In this document: positions 21,684-29,533 of the stretch, one piece after another | Layout of the letters: every line of letters starts with the position of its first letter | Numbering within the stretch: position 1 is the first letter of the stretch | Origin: CAYIHX01 sp964363305 | GTDB taxonomy: Bacteria > Bdellovibrionota > UBA1018 | Reading direction: 5' to 3' | Assembly: GCA_964363305.1 (NCBI GenBank) | Contig: CAYIHX010000039.1 | Span: 1 to 34,542 of the forward strand | DNA: 34,542 nucleotides | The notes under the pieces: generated by a model | The model's database searches: none | What the model saw: the letters and a program-made list of their open reading frames with translations, nothing else | Told to the model about the DNA's origin: nothing | Position numbers and translations under genes: made by a program

Positions 21684-24434
21684 ATGAAAAAGAAACATCG
21701 CTCCTTCTTGATTCAAAAGGAATTCATCGGTCTCATTGCCCTCTCTCTCGCCTCAGCCGCAGGCTTTTCAGTCCTGCCAACGGCATTTTCCGACAACGCT
21801 CCGCCGCACCCAATAGAAAATGAGATCGCGCTGACCCTCCAGACTCGAGACAATGCTCAAGACTCGACACTCGAGGATGCTACCCTTCAGATCGAGGCTG
21901 TTTACTCGCGTGAATCCGATGGAATGATCGAGAGACGATCAGTGATTCGCAATATCTCTGGCCCCTTCCGCCTGCGGACGAGTCTCGAAGACACTCGAGG
22001 AATTCAGTTCGAGCTCAGCGTCCTAAAATTTTGGAACCCCCAGGGGCAATCCATTCGCATCTATCGAGATCAAGAGCTGTTCCCTCTTTACGAGGCATCT
22101 GGTGCTCGACTCGAAGTACTCCTGACTCGCGACGAAAGCGTTGCGCCTCAGTTCACCCTTCATGAAACCACCTACGCTTGGGCACTCAAGCCCTCGTTCG
22201 CAGGTGCTGGTCCCGGCGAGCAGTATCATCAAACGCTGGTAGAACGAGCCAATCAGGCTGAAGCGTTCACGGTCAATGAACTTCGCGCGTTGGTGGACCA
22301 GGTCTACATCACGTGGAATCGACACGAGGCCATCGATAAAGCCCTGGAAGAGATCACGCGCCCCGAGGCTACCGTGCCGGATGCGGCTCGAATCGAAGCA
22401 CTCTTGCGGTCGCAAAAAGAGCGCGGAGAAAACCGAGCATGGAGCGTGGAACGGATTCTTGAAATTGGATTACCCAAGGTTTCTGAAATTAATTTTGACG
22501 AGGCGTTTGAGCTCTTGTCTCGTCTATACCCACTGGGGGGGACTCCTGCTTTCGCTCCCTTACTTGAGCGACTTCCCGACCTCACGATCGAACAAAACCG
22601 GCTTCTTTTCGAACTTGGAATTAAAAAGAGTGCGATCGGGGCCGCTGCAACACTGGCCGCCAGGATTTACGACCAAACGCCGGAGCCCACTGTTTCCCTG
22701 CTCATTTCGCTCGCGGAACGCCTTCCGGTCGGCGAACTCCGCGATTCTCTCCTCTTCCCGATTGCCAGCCGCCTGCCTCGAATCACCTATCTTGATGCGC
22801 TCAAGGTCTCTAATTTATTGGGTGCCGACGAGAAGCGAGCCAATCTCTTGATCGCCCTGTCCGGAAAAATCGAGGGTCTCACGGCGGTTCAGCTCGCCGC
22901 GCTCAGCGGGATCATCTCAAGTTCTGATCAGCGCCTCCGCGCCTTAGAGCGAAGCCTCGTGAGCCTGGCCTCCATCAGCGCTTCCGAGACCCAGGCCCTC
23001 CTGGCGCTTGTCTCTGGGGCCCCCGCGACCCTAAGACTCTCGAGCGAGCTTCTTCGTCTCAGCAATCCGCTTGACCTCGCTTTGCTGACCTCACTTACAG
23101 TGGGTTTAGAGCCCCAAGCTCAGCTGGACCTCTACGAAGCCCACCTTTCACGAGTTCAGGGCCTCACGGTAAGCCGCGTCCTCACGGTCGCCGACGCCTC
23201 TTACTCCGGATCACGCCGAGACCGATTTCTACGATCCATTCTCGCTCAGGCTCCCCTTCCGGCTCCTTCAGAAGTTGATGCGATCATGGCCCGATTCTCA
23301 ACCTCGGAGAGTAGTGTCGAATACGCTCGGGCCCTTCTCCAGCGACGCGGCGCTGTGCAAATGGCCGACCTGATTCCCATGGCTGCTGCTCTGAATCGCG
23401 TCTCACCTACGAACGCATACACACTCATCAGTGAACAGATCCCGTCGGCTCGCGGAGTAACCTATGCCGAGGCCATCAGGTTGTCTGATCTCTTCTACCC
23501 GGGAGAATCCCGAGATCGACTGATCCTAGCGCTCGTTCGCAAGCTTTCCACCGTCTCTGGACCGGAAGCCGCGCAGTTGATCACGCGGGTCAGTTCATCC
23601 TCACACCTCTCAAACATCGGAAGCGTCCTCTTGCCCGTCATGCAACCCTTCACGTTCGCGGCGTTTCAACAGGTTCTCTCGCCAGCATCCTCGCTCTCTC
23701 CTTCTGTCGCTTTAGATTGGCTCCAGACACATCATGCCCGTGTCAATACTTTGAGCGTCCCTCAATTTGCTCAATTGCTCGACGTGTTTTATCCAAGCCA
23801 GTCCCGCGACGAGGTCATCTTATCTGTCTCAACCCGCTTCACCGCCTACTCACGTCAGGATCTGATCTCCCTCATCGCTCGGTTCACCTCAGATTCATCC
23901 GCGAAGAATCTCACCATTCGTTGCATCGGGCAGGTGTCAGACATGAATGCACAAAGCCTCAATGACGTTATTTCTCGACTCAATTCGATGTCGGGCCGCA
24001 GCGAAGTCGTGCAATCCTATTTCTCGCGACGAGCAAACATCGATTTCTCTCACTGGTATACGCCTGTCAGTCAATCGCTTTACCCCTCCGACAATCGAGA
24101 TACGCTCATCCTCGAATTGGTCCAGAAGACCCAGACATTCACGGTAGAGTCGGCGCAACTCATCATGAACCTCATGTCGGCAAATTCAAACGCTCTTCGT
24201 GCGATGAACATTTTGCTCCCGAAAGTGGCCAACCTCACCTCGACGCAGCTCATTCAACTTGCAAATAGCGCCAACTCCTACAGCCTAAAAGATTCAATTT
24301 TAGAAGCAGGGATCGGATATGTTTCAAATCTCACGAGTGCCATGATCATTTCGATTTCTGATCTGGCCTCCGGCTCCTCCGCGCGGGAGCGAATTCTGAC
24401 CCTCGGGCTTGCCCGACTCAGCGGGGCCTCATGA
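21684..24434 (+). CDS. Large exported alpha-helical repeat protein
   Basis: 916 residues, largest gene in the window. A signal or anchor segment (FIGLIALSLASAAGFSVLPT) is followed by a beta-like domain to about residue 170. From about 190 to the end it is a helical array with units of roughly 45 residues. Recurrent forms are TYLDALKVSNLLGADEKRAN (368), TVSRVLTVADASYSGSRRDR (495), TYAEAIRLSDLFYPGESRDR (593), SVPQFAQLLDVFYPSQSRDE (691) and FSHWYTPVSQSLYPSDNRDT (788). The pattern of L-x-x-x-Y-P-x-x-x-R-D followed by a leucine-rich helix resembles DUF4476-type repeats, without certainty. Such solenoids usually bind proteins. It lies 3 bases after one gene and overlaps the next by ATGA. Confidence 0.75.
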   Translation: MKKKHRSFLIQKEFIGLIALSLASAAGFSVLPTAFSDNAPPHPIENEIALTLQTRDNAQDSTLEDATLQIEAVYSRESDGMIERRSVIRNISGPFRLRTSLEDTRGIQFELSVLKFWNPQGQSIRIYRDQELFPLYEASGARLEVLLTRDESVAPQFTLHETTYAWALKPSFAGAGPGEQYHQTLVERANQAEAFTVNELRALVDQVYITWNRHEAIDKALEEITRPEATVPDAARIEALLRSQKERGENRAWSVERILEIGLPKVSEINFDEAFELLSRLYPLGGTPAFAPLLERLPDLTIEQNRLLFELGIKKSAIGAAATLAARIYDQTPEPTVSLLISLAERLPVGELRDSLLFPIASRLPRITYLDALKVSNLLGADEKRANLLIALSGKIEGLTAVQLAALSGIISSSDQRLRALERSLVSLASISASETQALLALVSGAPATLRLSSELLRLSNPLDLALLTSLTVGLEPQAQLDLYEAHLSRVQGLTVSRVLTVADASYSGSRRDRFLRSILAQAPLPAPSEVDAIMARFSTSESSVEYARALLQRRGAVQMADLIPMAAALNRVSPTNAYTLISEQIPSARGVTYAEAIRLSDLFYPGESRDRLILALVRKLSTVSGPEAAQLITRVSSSSHLSNIGSVLLPVMQPFTFAAFQQVLSPASSLSPSVALDWLQTHHARVNTLSVPQFAQLLDVFYPSQSRDEVILSVSTRFTAYSRQDLISLIARFTSDSSAKNLTIRCIGQVSDMNAQSLNDVISRLNSMSGRSEVVQSYFSRRANIDFSHWYTPVSQSLYPSDNRDTLILELVQKTQTFTVESAQLIMNLMSANSNALRAMNILLPKVANLTSTQLIQLANSANSYSLKDSILEAGIGYVSNLTSAMIISISDLASGSSARERILTLGLARLSGAS

Positions 24435-25771
24435 AGCCCCACCGCTCTTGGTTCATCAGCACCATCCTCTTCGGAACTCTTCTGTTCGGAGTGCTCTCGC
24501 TCGCGAGCCTGGACCCCGCTCCTGACCTCGATTTCGGTGACTGGGTGGGTTCGCTCACCCCTGAAGAAAAGAGCATCGTCGTTCAATCGATTCAGCGCCG
24601 CCTCGACGGGCAAATTCGGGATCCTCGAATCAGTGCAACGGCAGCAAGCGCCCTGTTCAAGGCGCTCGATCAACCGACCACGGGCGCCCGTCCGCTGGTA
24701 TTCCCCCTTCACTCACTCGGCCAGTTGAGAGATCTTGTCGGTGCGACGCCGCTCGCACACGCTGTCGGCCCTCGCCCACCGCTGACCGCCCCACGCAGCG
24801 CCGAAACGGCCTGGCGTGCGCTCCTAAGTGTACCCTGCGAGGCACTCGAGGGCACCGGGCGTACGGCGCTGATTCCGGAGGTCGGGCTCGCGACCGGGCA
24901 TCGCACCCATCCCGCACTTGACGCTTGCGCCGTCGCCCAGTCGAAAAAGCTCGCTGAGATGATGACCGCTTGGTCCGCCACTCAAGCGGGAACGGATACG
25001 CTGATTCAATTCATCGACTACGCCCACAGCCAAGGGCACGAATGGGAAGTCCGACAAGTCAGAACCTTCGCTGATTTCGCCTCCCTCGCGGATGAGCGTG
25101 TAGCCCCCGGCCGCCCCATTCGCCTCCCCTTGTGGCTCGATACCGGACTCTCGATTCCCGGAGTGACCGGCCGTACTCTCACCGTCCCCGCTCTCCATTC
25201 AGAGCACGTCTGGATCTTGCGCGGGCCCGAAGTCACGGCCCTCACCGCCTTCTATCTCGGCATTGACGGCGTCGGTTATTTTCCAAAAATCGCGGCCCGC
25301 CCCACCTGGACCGGCGAGCGCATCAGCGCCAGATGGAACAGCGAATCAGTGAAAGACCTCGCGCAGATCTCAGGCTCGTACCTTCGTCAGATTCGTTCCG
25401 AGTCGGCGGCGCGGGGCAACCTCCGCGCGGACGGCTACGGCCCGCTCGGCATCTGCAACGACTCGTCCGCGCTCATCGCCACCGCCTGGGCCCGCCTACA
25501 CGGGGTTCGGACCCTCCCTTCGCTGACGCCGTTCTTTCCGCTGGGGCGCGAACCCAACGTCGCAGGAAACACTCTTCCCGCCAGCGGCAACTCCTCCGTT
25601 GATCGTCTCGTCCATTCCCTTCTCGCGCGCCTCCCCAGCGATCTGACTGAAGGCGGAAGCGACTCCCGCCAATGGGTCAAACGCTACGTCGCAGGAATGC
25701 CCTACGAGCTGTCAGATCCTCGCCCCTGGAGCTGGGCCCGAGAGCTTCGCGGAGACTTACGGAAGTTTTGA
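24431..25771 (+). CDS. Exported or anchored protein with GICND motif
   Basis: 446 residues, starting in an ATGA overlap with the repeat protein. The hydrophobic N terminus (STILFGTLLFGVLSLASL) is a signal peptide or anchor. The best conserved-looking spot is YGPLGICNDSSALIATAWAR (C342), where a cysteine precedes Asn-Asp at the start of a helix, as in transglutaminase- or papain-like folds. Candidate histidine partners downstream are few, with H357 (RLHG) and H388-region VHSLL, so catalysis is speculative. Another cysteine pair lies near residues 136 and 166. Last gene of the operon; it converges on the 25791 gene with 19 bases between. No family recognised. Confidence 0.68.
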   Translation: MKPHRSWFISTILFGTLLFGVLSLASLDPAPDLDFGDWVGSLTPEEKSIVVQSIQRRLDGQIRDPRISATAASALFKALDQPTTGARPLVFPLHSLGQLRDLVGATPLAHAVGPRPPLTAPRSAETAWRALLSVPCEALEGTGRTALIPEVGLATGHRTHPALDACAVAQSKKLAEMMTAWSATQAGTDTLIQFIDYAHSQGHEWEVRQVRTFADFASLADERVAPGRPIRLPLWLDTGLSIPGVTGRTLTVPALHSEHVWILRGPEVTALTAFYLGIDGVGYFPKIAARPTWTGERISARWNSESVKDLAQISGSYLRQIRSESAARGNLRADGYGPLGICNDSSALIATAWARLHGVRTLPSLTPFFPLGREPNVAGNTLPASGNSSVDRLVHSLLARLPSDLTEGGSDSRQWVKRYVAGMPYELSDPRPWSWARELRGDLRKF

Positions 25772-25790
25772 GTTGCTCGCCAAATCAGCT

Positions 25791-26273
25791 TCACTCGAGC
25801 TCGTCCGGAGAGCATGCGATCCCTTTTCGATTCATCGATTCACAGACCATTTGATTGACCATCGCCCGCAGCTGGCGCTCGGACATCGAGCGGTCACAGT
25901 CGGCAACCGTCAGAACAGCGTCGATCACGCTCATTCCAAATGCGGCGCTGGCGAGACCGATGCTCACCGGTGCGCCTAGCCCCACACAGAGACCGACGAG
26001 CGCGCCCCCCTGCGCCCCGACCTGGCTGACCTTCAGCCACCCCTGAAAGCGGTCACGCGCTTCGCAGCTCCAAAACGATTTTTCAAACTCGCTCTCACTC
26101 GAGAAGCTCTCCTCTTGGAAATTGCAGAACCGAAGTCCCGTGATCGCCAGCACGTAACCGCTCCCATCCACTCGCTCGCCGCTTGAGACGTCCGCACGAC
26201 TCTCCACGGAACCCCAAAAAAAAAGCCCCATAACGAGCATCAAAGATGCCATGATCCCTATTCCCTGTCGCAT
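25791..26273 (-). CDS. Small exported protein with glycine-rich hydrophobic segment
   Basis: 160 residues. The signal peptide is MRQGIGIMASLMLVMGLFFWGSVESRA. The central hydrophobic run (VGAQGGALVGLCVGLGAPVS then IGLASAAFGMSVIDAVLTV) has glycine or alanine every few residues, as in glycine-zipper membrane segments. Six cysteines lie in the mature protein, in FCNF, SCEA, LCVG, DCDR, VCES and ACSP. It starts 16 bases inside the preceding pentapeptide gene, so it is the third gene of that operon. The glycine-zipper-like part recalls a similar stretch in the 27950 protein (GAVAGAMMGGPVGALIGHLL). Function unknown. Confidence 0.65.
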   Translation of the reverse strand: MRQGIGIMASLMLVMGLFFWGSVESRADVSSGERVDGSGYVLAITGLRFCNFQEESFSSESEFEKSFWSCEARDRFQGWLKVSQVGAQGGALVGLCVGLGAPVSIGLASAAFGMSVIDAVLTVADCDRSMSERQLRAMVNQMVCESMNRKGIACSPDELE

Positions 26274-26683
26274 TCGTCCTCCTTGCTGGTTTGCTCATCA
26301 AAAGTAGCGCCTCGCCATGAAGCGCCGAGTTCACTCGTTCCGCACCAACGGGTTTTCACCCATCTTGTTCCGTCAAGAGACGCCCCATCGAGTCGACTTC
26401 TCTCGATCTGACTGCTCTCAAAAGTCGCCCCTCGTAGATCCACCAACGTGGCGTCTACGCTACGAAAGGTACAGTTGCGAAAGTATGCGCCGGATAGATT
26501 GGCGCCCCTGAGATCGATCCCCTCGTAGATGCAACCATCCAAAAGTCGTTGGCGCTGAGTTTGTCTGAAATCAAATTGGCAATGACGTGGAAGGGATCGG
26601 CCCATGCCAAATGAGGAACCTCCCCCGATCAGGAATACACAACTCAGACATAATGCCCGGCGGACCCAACTGAGATCATTCAT
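26258..26683 (-). CDS. Exported pentapeptide-repeat protein (short)
   Basis: 141 residues. A signal peptide (RRALCLSCVFLIGGGSSFGM) precedes pentapeptide repeats with the A(D/N)LXX-type pattern: IDLRGANLSGAYFRNCTF, VDLRGATFESSQIERSRL, DGASLDGTRW and ELGASWRGATF. Such repeats fold into a right-handed quadrilateral beta-helix. Five cysteines occur in the whole product, uncommon for this fold, and could form disulfides after export. It overlaps the preceding pentapeptide gene by ATGA, so the two are translationally coupled and probably arose by duplication or work together. Exported pentapeptide proteins are much less studied than the cytoplasmic Qnr/MfpA type, and nothing suggests gyrase protection here. 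Confidence 0.78.
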   Translation of the reverse strand: MNDLSWVRRALCLSCVFLIGGGSSFGMGRSLPRHCQFDFRQTQRQRLLDGCIYEGIDLRGANLSGAYFRNCTFRSVDATLVDLRGATFESSQIERSRLDGASLDGTRWVKTRWCGTSELGASWRGATFDEQTSKEDECDRE

Positions 26684-27741
26684 TGCGTGATTCCCTCTAC
26701 TCCATCCATTCGGGCTCCATCGAATCTCGCCCCGTTCAACTTCGCCCCTCGAAACGAGGTTCTTGAAAGGCTCGCACCCGAAAAATTGGCATCACTGAGA
26801 TCGGCCCCGTCGAAATCCACGGGTCCCAACACGGCACCGGTCCAATCCGACGATCTTAAATTCGAATTTCTAAAATGAATGTACCCAGAAAGGCGGGCAT
26901 CCCTCCAAATACTCCCCTCCGCGTTCGTCGATTCAAACGAAGTCCCCTCAATGCTTCCGCTCGAGAAGTCGGCGAACGCAATCACGGCCCCTTTAAATTC
27001 CACCGATGCATCCATCTCCACTCCCCCGATGAAGCGGGCCCCCCAGAGATTGGAATCTTTAAAGCTCGTTCCATGGAGCGTAACCCGTAAAAATGACCCG
27101 CGTTGGAGTTCCGCGCCGTTCCATTGGAGACCAGAAAGATCAGCATCGTCCCAGATACAGCCGTCACACAGAAAGCGGCCGATCGTTCTCGGAGACTGGA
27201 CTCCTCCTCGTTGCCACGACGAGTGAGAAAAATTGATCCTCTCCCCCACGAAGTTCTGTATCTGAATCCCCGCCATCGTCGCCCCGGACAAATTGACATC
27301 GGAGAGGCGCTGATCGATCCAAGTCGAGTTCTCGAAATTCGCATCTCGAGCGGATACCCTTGCCCAAGTTCCCGTCTCCCACACGCTGTGGCTCGCGTCA
27401 ACTCGATCAAGCCGAGTCTGTTGAAGCAAAATCCCTCGAAGTGTCCGATTCCCCACAAGGGAGGCACGAGTGAGATCCGCGCCCGCAAGCGTGTACCCCA
27501 CAAAGGAGTTCTTCCGCAGGTCGCGATTCGCCAGTCCGCCGCACTCCCCTACCCAACTCTGATTCAAACCTCGACTCCCGTCGGCGCGAGTGCAGGCCTC
27601 GGTTTCCGCCACAAAGTGGGAGCGGCGATGAAAAAAGGTATCGAAAGCAGTACCAGGACGCCGTTCGGCGCAATGGCTGGAGGGTAAATCCACAAAAGTC
27701 AGAAGAGAGAAGAGAGCAAGCATCCAAAAATGATATTTCAC
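26680..27741 (-). CDS. Exported pentapeptide-repeat protein (long)
   Basis: 353 residues with a GTG start at 27741 (an ATG at 27723 is the alternative). A signal peptide runs through MLALFSLLTFVDLPSSHCA. The rest is a nearly continuous series of pentapeptide repeats: LAGADLTRASLVGNRTLRGI, LSDVNLSGATMAGIQIQNF, DDADLSGLQWNGAELQRGSF and DGADLSDANFSGASLSRTSF. The fold is a square beta-helix, a surface for binding another molecule. The GTG choice gives the usual lysine in the n-region of the signal (MKYHFW), but the predicted sigma-54 transcript starts one base before it, so the ATG, with a 19-base leader, must be kept in mind. First gene of a three-gene operon. Confidence 0.8.
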   Translation of the reverse strand: MKYHFWMLALFSLLTFVDLPSSHCAERRPGTAFDTFFHRRSHFVAETEACTRADGSRGLNQSWVGECGGLANRDLRKNSFVGYTLAGADLTRASLVGNRTLRGILLQQTRLDRVDASHSVWETGTWARVSARDANFENSTWIDQRLSDVNLSGATMAGIQIQNFVGERINFSHSSWQRGGVQSPRTIGRFLCDGCIWDDADLSGLQWNGAELQRGSFLRVTLHGTSFKDSNLWGARFIGGVEMDASVEFKGAVIAFADFSSGSIEGTSFESTNAEGSIWRDARLSGYIHFRNSNLRSSDWTGAVLGPVDFDGADLSDANFSGASLSRTSFRGAKLNGARFDGARMDGVEGITQ

Positions 27742-27752
27742 TTCCGCCTATC

Positions 27753-27768
27753 AGCAAGGAATGTGCCG
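27753..27768 (-). promoter_or_regulatory. Sigma-54 promoter for the pentapeptide operon
   Basis: On the minus strand CGGCAC-ATTCC-TTGCT (27768 to 27753) fits the -24/-12 consensus with one deviation (C for the first T); GG and GC are 12 bases apart. Predicted transcription start is about 27742, at the GTG start codon. Confidence 0.68.
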
Positions 27769-27832
27769 ACACTCAACAGCCCATGCACCTTACTCCATGG
27801 CAGCGCAACCCAACTCTGTCGTCTTATGCCCA

Positions 27833-27844
27833 CAACATATGTTG
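27833..27844. promoter_or_regulatory. Palindrome midway between divergent sigma-54 promoters
   Basis: CAACATATGTTG is a perfect 12-bp palindrome. Its centre (27838.5) is exactly 72 bp from the centre of the GG pair of each -24 element (27766-27767 and 27910-27911). It is the natural candidate for an enhancer-binding-protein site serving both operons. Confidence 0.6.
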
Positions 27845-27908
27845 AACAATCCCTACATATCTATCCCTCTCGATCAGCGTCATAGGTGATATTCCATCGA
27901 ACTGAGCG

Positions 27909-27924
27909 TGGCACATGTTTTGCT
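27909..27924 (+). promoter_or_regulatory. Sigma-54 promoter for the 27950-34542+ operon
   Basis: TGGCAC-ATGTT-TTGCT matches every conserved position of the -24/-12 element. The predicted start near 27935 leaves a 15-base leader with GAAGGA before the ATG at 27950, which supports both the promoter and the chosen start. Confidence 0.82.
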
Positions 27925-27949
27925 GTTGTCTAATTTGAAGGAACACACG

Positions 27950-29515
27950 ATGAAACAAAAACCTTGCCCAAATACAGCTATCTTACTCGCCGCCATATTA
28001 ATCATTGGAACAAGCGGGGTCTCCGCGACCACGATCGCCGCCACGCCGGACATTACAGCGCCGGTTCTGACATTCATGGAAGGTCCAAGCCCCGCCCTCG
28101 ATACGGTATTGCCCGACGGAGTTGGATTTAGAACCGGGCAACCTTCCGATCGACGGATCTGGGCCTATCGGAGCCTAAGAAGTTGTACCACCTGGTACAT
28201 GCTCCCTGACGTAATCGCGCCAGTTCCGCAGTCTTCTCCCGGATTCAACGAAGAGATATCGCCAATTTCCTTCTCACTTCTAACCCGACAGGTTGAGGCC
28301 CAACAATATTTAGGAAAATATAGTTACTGGGGAAGAGCTCCAGACCTCACCCCCGATCAATACAAAGCGTTTCAGACCGCAATCGTCACCCAAATCGCGC
28401 AAAGAAAGCGGGAAGGGTACGAGGATTTCCTCCACTGCGACGGAAGCGTCTCTCCTGAAGCTATCAATCTCGGATGGCTCAACGTTTCTGGGCTACGAGA
28501 CGTTTCAGATAACGACGCCATAGGTGACTCAACCACTGAAACGAGACGAATCCGGATCTCTCTCGGTGATAGGAGAGGGACTCCAAATCTGATCCCGTTG
28601 GGATCGATGATCCCCATTTCCCTGGTAAGCGATCTCCTCGATCCGATGTCGGAACCAGAGACCTCTGCCCGCGTAGGCGCCGGAGACTATGCTTCATTTG
28701 GGCTGAAAAGAGCGGGCGCTCTTTTCAATATTCATCAAAAACTCTCGAGTGCGCGCCTTGAAATCGATGGCATCCTTTCCGCAAATTTCATCACGGAAAT
28801 AATCAACCAGCGATGCTCGATTTCGATGCAAACCGAAGAATCGGGATCGCCTACCGGCGCCGTTGCTGGCGCGATGATGGGTGGACCTGTCGGAGCGCTC
28901 ATTGGACACCTTCTCTTTGGGAGTTCCGAACATGTGAAGCAAATAATGAATTGCCCTCCACCTTTAATTGTCACCCATTTAAAAGGGTGTGAGCAAACAC
29001 AAGAAGGAACAGACTGCTCCGAGGGTTCGGTTGATACGCTCAATTATCGGATTATCTTTAGTTCCAACCTTCAGTCTCTCGACAAGTTGATTACCGTTTG
29101 CGCAGATGTTGATGACTGCTCAATTCAACAACAAATCAGCGTACGCGATTTCCTCAGAAACCAACTTGTAACCATGTGGCTCAATTCAAGATTCGAAGCA
29201 CAGTACGATTCCTTGCGAAAGAACATCTTCATGACCGAAAAAGTTGACCTCGGCCGAGATGGAACTGTTTCATCACGAATTCATCGATCATTTTCTGTTG
29301 AAGAATCGAAAACATATCTTGCTCAGGCCCACATTCCCATCACCTTCGAAGGCCTTCTTCCGAGCAACTCAACGAACTATGTCGAACGGATACTCAACTC
29401 TCCTGAGCTTATTTGCGGTCGCCAATCCGTCGCCAGAAGGGGGCGATTTCCCCTCCGGTACTCAGGCTTCTACGCAGTAGATCTCGATCAAACTAACAGC
29501 TGCACCAACCTTTAA
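27950..29515 (+). CDS. Exported protein with YRSLRSC..WYMLP motif, unknown function
   Basis: 521 residues from the ATG at 27950; an upstream ATG at 27908 overlaps the promoter. The signal peptide is MKQKPCPNTAILLAAILIIG, then TSGVSA. Near the N terminus is YRSLRSCTTWYMLPDVIAPV, which lines up with FESMQSCWEWYFVPLSWEPV of the 31948 product and LQSHDNASQYYYVPSIITPV of the 33210 product, so the three seem to be remote relatives. A glycine-zipper-like stretch (GAVAGAMMGGPVGALIGHLL) interrupts a cysteine-containing region (QRC, NC, GC, DC). The C-terminal part has the helix VRDFLRNQLVTMWLNSRFEA. No known domain was identified. It is first in the operon, directly behind the sigma-54 promoter. Confidence 0.72.
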   Translation: MKQKPCPNTAILLAAILIIGTSGVSATTIAATPDITAPVLTFMEGPSPALDTVLPDGVGFRTGQPSDRRIWAYRSLRSCTTWYMLPDVIAPVPQSSPGFNEEISPISFSLLTRQVEAQQYLGKYSYWGRAPDLTPDQYKAFQTAIVTQIAQRKREGYEDFLHCDGSVSPEAINLGWLNVSGLRDVSDNDAIGDSTTETRRIRISLGDRRGTPNLIPLGSMIPISLVSDLLDPMSEPETSARVGAGDYASFGLKRAGALFNIHQKLSSARLEIDGILSANFITEIINQRCSISMQTEESGSPTGAVAGAMMGGPVGALIGHLLFGSSEHVKQIMNCPPPLIVTHLKGCEQTQEGTDCSEGSVDTLNYRIIFSSNLQSLDKLITVCADVDDCSIQQQISVRDFLRNQLVTMWLNSRFEAQYDSLRKNIFMTEKVDLGRDGTVSSRIHRSFSVEESKTYLAQAHIPITFEGLLPSNSTNYVERILNSPELICGRQSVARRGRFPLRYSGFYAVDLDQTNSCTNL

Positions 29516-29533
29516 CTCTTGGAGACTCTAGCG

